64,000 bases of DNA from Stenogyne calaminthoides. Taxonomy: Eukaryota; Streptophyta; Magnoliopsida; Lamiales; Lamiaceae. The notes under the pieces were generated by a model. The model was not told the DNA's origin. It saw only the letters and a list, made by a program, of their open reading frames with translations, and made no database searches. Below, one piece after another: positions 46,386 to 57,887 of this stretch. Position 1 is the stretch's first letter. Each line of letters begins with the position of its first letter. A program made the translations under genes and the position numbers. The stretch covers positions 8,131,638 to 8,195,637 of the forward strand of contig JBBCBC010000031.1 of assembly GCA_037126765.1 (NCBI GenBank), in the 5' to 3' direction.

Positions 46386-47849
46386 CTTTGAATCGAAATA
46401 AACAACTATATGCGATAAAGACAAGTATATCCAGGATTCGATCACATGCATCATATTTAAAATCTCAAAAAAAAAATATGAACATGCATCAACCAACATC
46501 TCAAAAAAGCAGTTTAAATAAGCCACGTTGGGTGGGTCATTATTTAAACACATTCAAACGAAAGTTACAAACAAGAACAATTACAAACCTTTAATATCCA
46601 GATTAATAGTTGGCTCCCATTGACCAATATAAAATTGACAGGACTTCGGGAAGTATATGCATATCAATTTTATACCTAAGTAATAACCATGATTAAATCT
46701 GAGGATTATTATTTTCGCTTTGATCGAGCCTCGTTGGGAGGGTCATCATCGCCACTAGTAATAACCCACAATCATCCGTTTGGAATTCATTCATGTGAAA
46801 CCTATCTTTTTATTTGTCTGTTGGGAATTTCTCCAAAAGAATTCACAAATAAATAAATCATGGAGGTCAAAATTAATTCAATTTTATTATCCGGAATAAA
46901 ATTATCAATTAATTATTTAAACATACTTAGTAATTTTGAAGGTGAGATTTTTCCATTTGGCAACCCTCATGCAAACACATTTAAACAAATTAAATAAAGC
47001 ATAAGATAGCACAAATAAATCAAGCAAAACAGAAAAATAAACATATTGGGCACAAATTATCCAATTGTCATGGTTTGATTTTTCTTGACTTGATCTTGAA
47101 GAAACACGTCTCGAATTTCTCCCACTCGTTCGTCTCGAAAAAAATACTTCGTCTCGAAATGCCACGCAAGTTCCTTCGCGGCCGGGATGCACGCCAAGAT
47201 CCGGCCGGCCACTTGGCCTAGAAAACGACCTCTAAGACCGCCAATGGGTCACGCGCCCGCCGGTGCCTAAGACGCGCCCTAAGCGGCGTCGGCAGCTCTC
47301 GGTAAGCGGCAGCGCATCATGTCAGATCTTCGCCCGCGACAGCGACCCAGCGTCCTGCCAGCAGCGCCAGCGTCGTCCGCCCGTCGAACGGCGATCTTGC
47401 GCGTGGCACGCGTGCGCCTAGTGCCCGCCCGTGGTTTTTTTACATTCTTCTTCCGCGTTTTTCGGCGGCTGGGCCTGCCCTGCGCCCGTGCGTGCCGGTA
47501 GCGGCGCTGCCGCCCCTTGGGATTCAATTTTATCCTTTAATTTAGCCGTCTCTTTGTTCCGATCCGGTTACAATTTATTTATAAAAAATAAATAAACCTA
47601 GATCTAGACTAGTCTATTACATTGATCAAATCAAACAAATCCTAGTCTACTCGTGGATTTTCTCGCGAGGCAAAACAAAACCGAAGCGAATCAATTAAAA
47701 CCACAATTTATATGCATGCATAAATAAACACATTAAAATCCATGACAATTGGATACCGCAAAAGCAGATCTAACGGTTCTACTATCCAATTTCAAATTTA
47801 ATGTCCATGAATTAAATTACAATTTAAAAATTGAGCCAAACAAAGTGGC
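46386..47849 (-). other. Element C untranslated leader with GC-rich island
   Basis: Same position as in A and D. The GC-rich island is about 47140-47530. Flanking sequences (CTCGAAATGCCACGC on the left, GATCCGGTTACAATTTATTT on the right) match the other elements, but the island itself differs strongly. Confidence 0.7.
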
Positions 47850-47861
47850 TCGATATACGCT
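47850..47861 (-). promoter_or_regulatory. Element C degenerate primer binding site
   Basis: The expected position next to the 5' LTR reads GCGTATATCGAGC on the minus strand instead of TGGTATCAGAGC, so the PBS is damaged. Confidence 0.55.
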
Positions 47862-49713
47862 TGTTGGGGAATGAGTTGCACAGATCTATTCGGGGTGAAT
47901 ATTTAAATACAAATTTAGTTCTTTAATTATTACTAGCATGAATTAATCATATATTAATTCAAATAATAATTGCAACAACATATCATGCATATAAAAAGCC
48001 ACATAAAACCTACGCATGCGGAATCTACGGGTTTACGTGAACGTACCTCTCGGGATGGCAGTGAATTCGGTTGGACGGATTAACCAAAAGGACTTCCCAA
48101 GTATTCCCTTAGCCCTTGCTCGACAATCCGGTGGAAGGATACTCGCGAACAATTAACAAAAGGAAAAAATAAACTTTGTTGCACCACTTTCGTGGATTTG
48201 CTAATTTTTCCAGCACAAGGAATTGTAGTTGGGATTGAAACAATCATCCCCTATTTATAGCAGAGGAGTGGTCGAAATTTCTAGTAGAAAATCAATGTGG
48301 GAAAAGACTTTTCTTGATCACCAAGAAATCTTGAATATATCTCCTATATTCTTTTTCCCATAATTAAAATATTCCACAAAAATCCCACCTCCTCAACTAT
48401 GGATTATTTTCGAAAAAAATGATGAAAGAATCCAAGATTTGGATTTTCTTGAATTTATGAGATATTCTTGTATTTCAAGAAATACATATCTTCCATAATA
48501 TCTTTTCAAGAAAATCAAGAAAATCTTTCTTGCCCATTATATTAAAAAATTTCGAAAATTCTATATAGATAACCAAGTGGGAGATTTCTTGAATTTAATG
48601 AGATAATCTTGTATTCCAAGAATACATATCTTCATTCCATAACAAAATTCAAAGAAAATCTTTCTCCCTCTTTTATCCATAAATTTCGAAAATTTAGAGG
48701 AAAAATAAGCAACAATATTTATTTTATTTTAATCACCTTTTTTTTGATTTTATTGGACTATTTGTTGGGCTACTCAGGGGGCCTTTAGGAGAATTAAGAT
48801 TGGACCTTCTAATGGACCTTGAATATCTAATATTGAGCCACAATATAATTGAAGCCCATAAATATTAATTAATCTCACTACATAATTAATATTGCACTAT
48901 CCATCTTAACTCATATTACAGTCAATATGGCTCCCGGTCATTATTTCCAGTGTTTAAGATTATCTAGCCCATTAATTAATTCAAGCCACTGAAATAGCTT
49001 TCCATTAATTAATATCTTTTATCCTTGGTCAAGGAAGCGGTTCAACATTATTATCCATCTGGGAAACTAATTCCACTTGCAAGATTTGGTATGATAAAGC
49101 TTATGAACCTCCCAAGGGGGCAAATCAAAACAAAGCGTATTTTGCACACGATTCTTCAGATTAAATCTTAGCAATCACATGTGACCAATAATATTGCCCA
49201 AGATAAAAAGTATTGAATCTCTCTCTGATTCGCTACCCATGATAAGTCAAAGCAATAGTTACCAATCCCACGTGATCATATTTAAGGGACGAAGGTTAAG
49301 AAACAACGAACCACTGAGGTCTAATTCTTCCTCATTCGGCCTCAAGAATTTATCCTCCCCAGAGGTCCTATTCGATTGCATCATCGTCATGCACTAGTGT
49401 AATCTCTTGGTCAAGACAAACCAATCGAGCCTTACACCTCAACCTTTCGCGATGGGTTGTTCATTTCCATCTAGGTCGTGAATGGCGTACTTTTTTAGTT
49501 ACAAGGACTGTTAATTTAATCTTTCGTGATCCGGTATCACTAAATTAACTACAATGTAACGCATTTAATTATTGAACAGTTATGCAGTAAATATATGTAA
49601 CATTCAATCATATTTAAAGCATCAGTGATAAACAATTTATTTCAGTAAATAAGTCTGAAATTCAGTTTCGATTATACAAAGTAAAAAGCATACTTTTCAG
49701 TATAATCCCAACA
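47862..49713 (-). repeat. Element C 5' LTR
   Basis: 1852 bp, highly similar to the left LTR. Minus TATA box ATTTATA at 48253-48259. Confidence 0.93.
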
Positions 49714-51818
49714 CCATCTGGGTTGTGAATTTGTACTTAATTACGAGGTGCTGTTAATTTGATCTTCAGTTATCTGGTATCACCAAATTAACTACAACGT
49801 AATACGTACTGACTTATTGAACGAGTTTGCAATAAACATATATAACATTCATTCATATTTAATGCAACAGTGATTAATAGTTTATTTCAGTAAATAAATA
49901 AGAAAAATCAGTTTGGTTGTACAAAGTAAAAGCATACTTTTCAGTATAACCCCAACAACTACAATGTAACTCGTACTTCTTATTGAATAGTTATGCAGTA
50001 AATATGTGTAACATTCGATGATATTTAAAGCATCAGTGATAAATAATTTATTTCAGTAAATAAGACAGAAACTCGGTGTGATTATACAAAGTAAAAACAT
50101 ACTTTCCAGTATAATCCCAACAATCTCTCCAACGGATAGTTTTTCAAGAGTGACTCTCGAGTTGCATATAAATAGAGAAGACCTTGGCCACAAACAAGGT
50201 TACAGAAAATCAAGCAACTCACGAGCTAAAGCTTATTCAAATTTACCTTTGAAACACTCGAACCCTAAAGATTTTCCAAGTGTTTCTTATTTGAAGAGAG
50301 CTCACATACTAAGCCAAGTGTTTAATATACATCCAAAGCTTAGTAAGAGATATCCTATCCTTGTTACTGTTTGTATTTTAAAGGATATCTCAACCTAGTT
50401 GGAACCAAACCAAACCCCCAAAACCCTAAATGTTAGGAAGTTGGAGTAGTTTGTGTTTTGAGAGTTGAAGTTAGTACAGTAAATACTCCATACAGTCATA
50501 TTGTCGGGACCGAGGAAAAATATTACTATAGGGAGATTATTCTTATATAGAGTTTTACATAGAAAAATAATTTTTTTTTAAATAATACTTTCAATATAAT
50601 ACATACTACACTACATGTATGTAAATTTATTAACAAATTCATATATCTAATTAATATGAATGTGACTAAAATAAAAACATACACTTTCAAAGTATATAAA
50701 ATACATGAAACAACTAATATGCATTTACCTAGAAACTAAACAAAGTTATTGCTCACTGTGTATAAATGTTTGTTCAATACGTGTATATTTTTCACAAAAT
50801 TAGTACACCTTTTCTATTTCAAGTAAATGGCACCCAAAGTTGATAGATATTTTAGGCCATCTTAATTGTAATAATATATAAATTTTTATATATAATGTAA
50901 TTTATTCTTATATGGAGGCATAAATTCTTGAGACGGGACCGAAAAAAAAATATATCTTATTACAATGTGGAGTTTATTCCTAAATATAACTGGTCCCGAG
51001 TTGAGACCGTGACTTTTTATTACTATAGAGAGTTTATTCCTATATAGTATTAGGACTCAGGAGGTAGTTCCTAGGGAACATTTCATCTTAGAGAGGTTGA
51101 TTTGTTCAGTACACCTTGATACTATAAAACAAGAGAATTCCAGTGTTGGAGGAATTCCCCTGAGACTCAGGGAGAGTGGACGTAGGAGCTTGAGTCTCTG
51201 AACCACTATAAACTTCTGTGTTGTTTGCTTTCTGTATTGCATTTCATATTGCATATTTTCACTGAGAGCATTCAAAGGTTCTTCATTCAAATTGGTACCA
51301 AACCACTGAGTGTTGCATTAACTGAATCACAGCTTAATCGTAGTTTTATGAACTAAATGGAATCAGTAAGTAAAACGAGTATAAACTTAGGGCCTACACT
51401 TTCCGCACCTTCATAGCTAGTGTAGATAACTTCCAAACTGAATAGCTCCCTTGAGCATTCTGTAAGATAGTTATCTGTGCAAAGCTATCCAGGACACTTG
51501 CACTCTAAATCAGTTGAGCTTATTTGTAGTACTGAAAGCTACTCAAAGTTCTCATTTCAGTAGACTTGGACTCAGGGTGACTATACTTCTCAGTGCTTGA
51601 ACTCAGGATATCTGACTCACTGATTAAAAGTTTAAAAAGTTTGAAAAAATGTACACGTGTATCCCCCCATACACGTGTGAGACTAGTTACTTGAGACCAA
51701 CACATATTAATTAATTTATTAATACTTTCTTTCTAAATGTTATTTCATTTTTCTTATTTTAATTTTTTTCTTCATCGATTTATAAATTGTTTTTATTTGC
51801 AGGTTTCAACTTCATATT

Positions 51819-51821
<3 letters not shown>

Positions 51822-51869
<48 letters not shown>
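51822..51869. repeat. (TA)n microsatellite
   Basis: About 24 TA units in the Helitron copy 2 host DNA, at a point where copy 1 has ordinary sequence. Confidence 0.95.
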
Positions 51870-51872
<3 letters not shown>

Positions 51873-52054
51873 ATATAATAATTTTATTTCAAAGTTTAAG
51901 CAAATTTACTAATATACACTTAAAAAAATTATTAATGCATGTTTAGTGCATTTATACAATTATTTATATTTTCAATTATTATTATATATATTATTTATTG
52001 GAATATTTTATTTTTTAATTAAAGAACCGCGTAACACGCGGACACCTAAACTAG

Positions 52055-52504
52055 TAATCAAATATGCTTCTTAAAATGATAAAGAGGTGAATTTAATGAT
52101 CATATTTATGCAATTATAATAATACTTACCCTTGTGTATACTTTTAGCAGATTCAATGTCAAATATACCTATAAAAACGGATGAGATTTTTTAAATTCAA
52201 ATTTAGCTTTAACATTTGATATATAATAACCACCTAAATAAGGGTGAGTCTCATGTGCATCCAGATTCACCGTGCACTTATAATGCATTATGAAAACATG
52301 CAACTTATTATACTAAAAGATACAACTTATTTATATTGAACCGTGCAACTATTTTTCCATATTAATAGTTACACAATTCAAACAGAAACAAGTTGTATCT
52401 TTTTTAAGATAACAAATTCAGATATTTCTAAAACGCACTATAAAAGTCTGCGGCATTCTGATACATACAAGACTCAGGGTCTTCAATAATTAGGATACCG
52501 TTAA
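52055..52504. other. Intergenic DNA with a dispersed repeat
   Basis: From about 52246 the sequence (TGTGCATCCAGATTCACCGT) resembles the outer end of the foldback element at 15795-15820 (CATCCAAGTGCACCGTGCAC), suggesting a related repeat. No gene. Confidence 0.35.
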
Positions 52505-53409
52505 GGGTCCGTTTGTTAACCGTGTCTTACAATCGCTGGATTACTCACGACTGGGCAACGTGGCCAGACAATTAAGCATGTATCTACGGAGGTGAGTGTT
52601 TGGTATAGCAAGATTATTTCATCGATTAAAATGTTGTGGACACGGTTTTTTATGAAATTTATTGCGAATTGTCAGGATTGTCCTCAGTAGTTTTGCTAAT
52701 TAACAATTTTAGCCTCGTATCAATTACTGGGCACACTATTTATCGTCTTCTTCATTGTTGGTCAATAAAATAAATTTATTATTGGAAAAATACACATCTG
52801 ATTCAGAATTTGCACAACTGCCTTCAAATTACACACGCATAAAAAACCTAGACGAAAGAATAACAAATATAATAAAATCCAAGATTCGAAAAGATATAAA
52901 AACAAATCACAATATTGGCAAGTGAATTGTTTTGTACAACTTAAACAAAACTGTAAATGCAACCGATTTCAGAATTAACAAGGAAAAACAACCACGAACA
53001 AACTTCAGATAATATATGTATAACAAAGAGAAATAATATCAATTACATAAAACTATTGATTTGGAATTCGTTAATTTCGCCGTTCACGATGAACAACCCT
53101 AATAGTGGATATGTTTCTCCAGATCCAGATTGGCAATTGTGGAGGATGATTTATGGGCAAATGGGGAGGTTTTGCCATTATATATGATGGGGGTATATTG
53201 GACAATTCATGTAAAAATCACGGACACTGTTACAAGACGATAGTCCATCTCCCAATGTTGGTAAGATATGTCCACCAAAACACAACAGTAATTAGGCACG
53301 GGCCATGAAATTGTCGTGGACTTTCAAGATATTTAAACATACTTACCAAACACTTTTTTCCCTATATTAGCCCACGATAACAGCCCAATCGTGGCTACCA
53401 AACATGCCC
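52505..53409. mobile_element. PIF/Harbinger-like (Tourist) element
   Basis: Begins GGGTCCGTTTGTTAACC and ends as the inverse (GGCTACCAAACATGCCC), with 3-bp duplication TAA (52502-52504 and 53410-53412). The GGGTCCGTTTG terminus is characteristic of plant PIF/Harbinger elements. A short plus-strand frame near 53100-53165 (PDPDWQLWRMIYGQMGR) may be a decayed transposase tail; this is weak. Confidence 0.72.
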
Positions 53410-53579
53410 TAATAATGTTAAAACCTAACGATTGGAGATGCCACCCAAACGTGTATTATCATATAATCCTATTGAATATATATTTGTTCATTAGAATTAT
53501 AAACTAATTTTAACTACGGTAATATAATTTTTAAAAAAAAAAAAAAATTGATACAATTACATATTGATGTTATTTTAAT

Positions 53580-54667
53580 CAGTGTTTTTAGAACCGGACC
53601 GGACCGGTCGGTTCAACCGGTTAAACCGAGAACCGATCGTGGAACCGGTCCGGAAACCCCCTAACAATCGCTTTTGCGGTCTGACCGGTCAAAACCAGAA
53701 GAACCGGTCAAAACCGGACTAAAACCGGTCGAATTGGTTAGACCGGTTCTACACAATTTTTATTTTTTTAACTATATGTATCAAGGTCCACCTTCACTCA
53801 TTTTATAATAATTCCTCTCACATTTTTCTCCAACACTTTCGATGTTGGATAAATGTATGAGGTGGGACAAAATTTATAATATTTTCTCTCACATTTTTCT
53901 CCAACACTTTCGATGTGGGATAAATGTATGAGGTGGGACAAATTTTATAATACTTCCTCTCACATTTTTCTCCAACACTTTCGACGTGGGATGAATGTAT
54001 GAGGGGGACAAAATTTATAATACTTCCTCTCACATTTTTCTCCAACACTTTCGATGTGGGATAAATGTATGAGGTGAGACAAAATTTATAATACTTCCTC
54101 TCACATTTTTATCCAACACTTTCGATGTGGGATAAATGTGTGAGGTGGGACAAATTTTATAATACTTCCTCTCACATTTTTCTCCAATACTTTCGATGTG
54201 GGATAAATATATGAGGTGGGACAAATATATGAATCAAGGGTCACCTTCACCCCTATTATAATACTTACTCTCACATTTTCCTCCAACACTTTCGATGTGG
54301 GACAAATATATGAGATTCACTTCTCCCCTTTTATATTATTTTCTTTTACATTTTTTCCTCTAACAATTTCAATGTGGGATAAATATATGAGGTACACTCT
54401 TTCCCCTTTTATATTATTTCTCTCACATTTTTCTCTTACACTTTCTATGTGTTTTCTTAAATATGATATGAAAAGTTATAAAATATATATATAAATTTTT
54501 GTAGATGTATACTTATTTTATTTTTTTAACTAAACATAAGAAATATTGACAAAAATTAGACATAAATCATTTAAACGGTTGAACCGTCGGTTGAACCAGT
54601 CCGGCCTGTTGTACCGCTGATCGGTGGTCTGTCCGGTTCGATCACCGATTCGGTTATGAAAACACTG
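53580..54667. mobile_element. hAT-type MITE with AACCGG-rich ends and internal satellite
   Basis: Starts CAGTGTTTTTAGAACCGG and ends with the inverse TTATGAAAACACTG. The 8-bp flanks ATTTTAAT (53572-53579) and GTTTTAAT (54668-54675) match at 7 of 8. Both subterminal regions are full of AACCGG/CCGGTT words. No transposase coding. Confidence 0.8.
53811..54450. repeat. 71-bp tandem array inside the hAT-type MITE
   Basis: Units containing CCTCTCACATTTTTCTCCAA and TTTCGATGTGGGATAAAT recur at 53815, 53886, 53957, 54027, 54098 and 54169, a spacing of 70-71 bp, then longer divergent units to about 54450. The repeated minus-strand peptides that translate from it are by-products. Confidence 0.9.
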
Positions 54668-54780
54668 GTTTTAATTACTCCAACAATGGAAGAGTTTTAC
54701 TCATCCAACTTTTCTTCTGAAATATGATGAATATAAGATGTGGGGTTGAGATTAAAAAATTTAAAATGTATATTTTAAAG

Positions 54781-56477
54781 TGTTGGAAAATTAGGGGTGC
54801 CCGAATCTATTCGAGATGATTTTAAATACATATTTAAATTAAATAATTAATTACTAACATGAATTAATCCTAAATCAATTCAACATAATAATTAAACAAC
54901 ATGCGTACACGAAATTCGCGTAAATCCTAAACATGCGGAACTAGGAGTTATGAGATTACATACCTCTTGTAGAGACAACCGTTGAGACGATGGATCAACC
55001 CAAAGTGCCTTCCCAAATATGTCCCAAAGTCCACGAACGTAACCCGGTGAGAGAATTCACACGAACGATTTTAACAAGAGAGAAAACAAAAAATATTATG
55101 CTACCACCTTTGTAGATTTCTAATATTTCCAACACATGGAATTTCACTTGGGAATGAAAATTCATCCCTATATATAGGGACTAGGGTGGCCGATTTTTAG
55201 GGCTAAAAAATAAGGAAGAAAATCCTTTATTGATCTCCAAGAAATCTTGAATATATCTCCTATATTATTTTCTCCTTAATTAAATTTTCCATAAAAATCT
55301 CTTCCCCCTTTTATCCCAATTTTTCGAAAATAACAAGGGAAAAAAAATCAAGATTTGACTTCTTGAATTTATGGGATAATTATGTATTCCTACAATAATT
55401 ATCTCTTTCCATAAAATATCTACAAGAAAATCAAGACAATCTTTTCTTCCTTTTCCATACATATTTTTCGAAAATATCACATGGAAATATAGCAAAATAT
55501 TTTCTTCTCTCTTTCATTAATTGGACTTTATTTTGGGCTATTTGAGGGGCCTTTAGGAGAATTAAGATTGGACCTCCAATGGACTATGCAACTATAATAT
55601 TGAGCCAAATATTATTCAAATCCATTAATATTAATTTATTCCACTATAAAATTAATATTGAACTATCCATCTTAACCCATATTACGATTTCACTATAATA
55701 TGGCTCCCGGTCATTATTTCCCGCGTTTAAGATTATATTAGTCTATTAATTAATTAAGCTACTAAACAAGCTTTATATTAATTAATATCTTTGTCCTTGG
55801 AGTAAAGACAACTCAACATTATTATCTATACCGGAAATAAATTTCCACTTGCAAGATTTGGTATGATAAAGGTTCTGAGCCCACCAAGGGGACATATCAA
55901 GCAAGACGTACTTGCACGCGATTCTCCGTATTAAATGTCAGCAATCGTCATGTAGTTAATAATATTGCCCAAGATATAAGGTATCAAATCGCATTGACTC
56001 TCTTCCCATCATAAGTCAAAGCAATAGTTATTAATTTCACACGATCCTATTTAAGGGACGGAGATTAAGAAACAACACACCACTGAGGTCTAATTCTTGT
56101 ATATTCAGTACCGAAGAATTTGTCCTCATGTAGGTCCTTATTCAGCGTACCTAAATGCGCTAGTGTAATCCCTTGGTCAAGACAAGTCAATCTGGGTCTT
56201 ACACTTCAACCTTTCATGATGGTTTGTTCATTTCCATCTGGGTTGTGAATTTGTACTGAATTACGAGGTGCTGTTAATTTGATCTTCAGTGATCTAGTAT
56301 CACCAAATTAACTACAACGTAATGTGTACTGACTTATTGAACGGGTTTGCAATAAATATATATAACATTCATTCATATTTAATGCAACAATGATTAATAG
56401 TTTATTTCAGTAAATAAATAAGAAAATTCAGTTTTGTTATACAAAGTAAAAGCATATTTTTCAGTATAACCCCAACA
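54781..56477 (-). repeat. Element D 3' LTR
   Basis: 1697 bp, from TGTTGGAAAATTAGGGG to ACCCCAACA. Contains a minus TATA-like TATATATAGG near 55170-55180. Confidence 0.92.
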
Positions 56478-56488
56478 ATCTCCCACTT
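56478..56488 (-). promoter_or_regulatory. Element D polypurine tract
   Basis: Minus-strand AAGTGGGAGAT adjoins the 3' LTR. A second similar tract (AAGTTGGAGAAAT) lies about 90 bp upstream at 56575-56587, overlapping the pol stop. Confidence 0.8.
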
Positions 56489-56589
56489 ATACTCAAAGTC
56501 TGCTTTTAAGTATACAATAGCATGTCTCGTGTTCTATGTGACATCTAATGTCACCTACACGAACCTAATAATATTTCTCCAACTTATAC

Positions 56590-57830
56590 TCAAAATAGAT
56601 TGGCAACGTCCTTGACACCCATTCCTTCCACATGTCTCTCGAATGTACTCTGAGGCAGACCCTTTGTGAATGGATCTGCTAGGTTGTCTTCCGATGCAAT
56701 CTTAACCACCTCAATGTCTCCTCTCTTAACAATTTCTCGTATGAGATGATATTTTCTTTCAATGTGTTTGCTGGCCTTGTGGGCTCTCGGTTCCCTCTAA
56801 TTTGCAACTGCTCCGGCATTATCACAATAAACCGTGATCGTGCTGGTCAAATCTGGGACGACGTCCAAGTCCACTAGGAAGTTCTTGAGCCAAACCGCTT
56901 CCTTCGCTGCTTCACAAGCAGCAACGTATTCGGCTTCCATGGTAAAATCGGCGATGCATTTTTGCTTTACGCTTCTCCATGTCATGGCTCCGCTCCCCAT
57001 GCAAAACACACTACCCGAGGTAGACTTTCTGGAGTCAACGTCTGATTGGAAATCCGAGTCCGTGTAACCGATGGGAATTAGACTGTCTGACTTGTAAACC
57101 AACATTCTGTCCCGTTTCCTTTTCAGATACTTCATAATGTTCTTTACTGCAGTCCAATGCTCTTTCCCAGGGTTACTTTGATATCTTGCCACCATGCAGA
57201 TATCCGATCTCGTACACAACATTGCATACATGTGGCTTCCCACAGCTGAAGCATAAGGAATGCCCTTCATGTCATCTATTTCTTTCTGTGTCTTGGGACA
57301 CATCTCTTTGGATAGATGGATTTCGTGTCTGTAAGGTACAAAACCTTTCTTGGAATCTTGCATGCTGAAGCGCTTCAAAACAGTATCTATGTATGAGGCT
57401 TGCAAAAGCCCGATCATTCTTTTCCTGCAATCTCGAGTGATCTTGATCCCTAGGATGTGACCGGTTTCTCCTAAATCCTTCATATCGAACTGTTTTGACA
57501 GCCATGCCCTTACGTCTAATAACACCTTTACATCATTTTCGATGAGTAGAATATCGTCCACGTATAGTACCAAAAATACCAATGCAGTTCTGTCAGGCTT
57601 TTTATAAACACAACTTTCAAAGTTGTTTTGATCGAAACCGTAGGATTTTATAACTTGATCAAAACACTGATTCCAAGCTCGGGATGCTTGCTTCAGCACA
57701 TGAATGAACTTCCTAAGCTTGCAAACCATATGCTCTTGGCCTTTTTCAATGAAGCCTTCGGGTTGTTGCATACAGATTTCTTCGTCAAGATTTCTATTGA
57801 GGAAAGTTGTCTTGACGTCCATTTGTCAGA
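56590..57830 (-). pseudogene. Element D reverse transcriptase and RNase H
   Basis: The longest open piece (56797-57822, 341 codons) covers QMDVKTTFLNRNLDEEICMQ, KLRKFIHVLKQASRAWNQCF, the catalytic LYVDDILLIE, MKDLGETGHILGIKI, VARYQSNPGKEHWTAVKNIM and the RNase H core CIADFTMEAEYVAACEAAKE. It begins after a TGA that replaces the Trp of DFEIWQMDVK and stops at a TAG in AVAN-stop-REPRAHK. Beyond that stop the frame continues to the natural end VANLF-stop at 56590-56592. The catalytic residues look intact, so this is the best preserved pol region of the window, but it lacks an open path from gag. Confidence 0.9.
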
Positions 57831-57887
57831 TCTCAAAATCTCGGTGCGCAGCAATCGACAAGAGAATGCGGATGGACTTGAACATGG

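Larger units (their letters stand above)
40609..49713 (-). mobile_element. Ty1/copia LTR retrotransposon, element C
   Basis: Complete structure, 9.1 kb. LTRs are at 40609-42455 and 47862-49713, with a perfect duplication CCATC (40604-40608 and 49714-49718). Minus orientation. The first 400 bases of the two LTRs differ at only about nine positions by eye, so the insertion is fairly recent, yet the coding region is badly broken. It shares the organisation of elements A and D. Confidence 0.94.
39148..49957 (-). mobile_element. Solo LTR, copia family D type, split
   Basis: Pieces 39148-40608 and 49719-49957 form one LTR matching the LTRs of element D (54781 and 63614). The target duplication is ACTAC (39143-39147 and 49958-49962). 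The first dinucleotide is TA instead of TG (TATTGGGAAATTAGGGG), a point change. Split by element C. Confidence 0.9.
37605..50122 (-). mobile_element. Solo LTR, copia family B (copy 2), split
   Basis: Pieces 37605-39147 and 49963-50122 join into one LTR starting TGTTGGGGAATAGTG and ending ATCCCAACA. It has a perfect duplication ATCTC (37600-37604 and 50123-50127) and is close to the solo LTR at 13818. It is inserted in family E and is itself split by the family D LTR at 39148. Confidence 0.9.
36933..51702 (+). mobile_element. LTR (family E), split by nested elements
   Basis: Two pieces, 36933-37604 and 50128-51702 (about 2.25 kb together), form one unit with TGTTGG and CCAACA ends. Flanks are AATAT (36928-36932) and CATAT (51703-51707), a likely 5-bp duplication with one change. 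A plus-strand TATA box TATAAATA lies at 50167-50174. No internal domain, so it is probably a solo LTR of a SIRE-like element. A further AT-rich insertion with repeated GGGACCG and GGAGTTTATTCCTA words may lie at about 50515-51050. Confidence 0.65.
36400..52054 (+). mobile_element. Helitron copy 2, interrupted by a nest of LTR elements
   Basis: Host DNA at about 36660-36932 and 51703-52054 matches Helitron copy 1 (1780-2324) on either side of the insertion 36933-51702. The 3' end is diagnostic: a perfect 5-bp stem hairpin CCGCG-TAACA-CGCGG (52027-52041), then 9 bases and CTAG (52051-52054) followed by T. The left part carries an RPA-like gene remnant, a usual passenger of plant Helitrons. The 5' TC end was not located, so the left limit is approximate. 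Confidence 0.7.

Noticed and set aside
47279..47527. Arg-rich ORF resembling a basic nuclear protein
   Set aside because: It lies in the GC-rich leader island of element C, with an equal-length ORF on the opposite strand. A compositional effect.
52957..53187. Stand-alone 76-codon gene
   Set aside because: It lies inside a Harbinger-like MITE. At most its tail is a decayed transposase end.
53818..54289. Overlapping minus-strand ORFs with repeated peptide (e.g. SIINFVPPHTFI)
   Set aside because: They are translations of the 71-bp tandem array. The repeats, not codons, explain the open frames.
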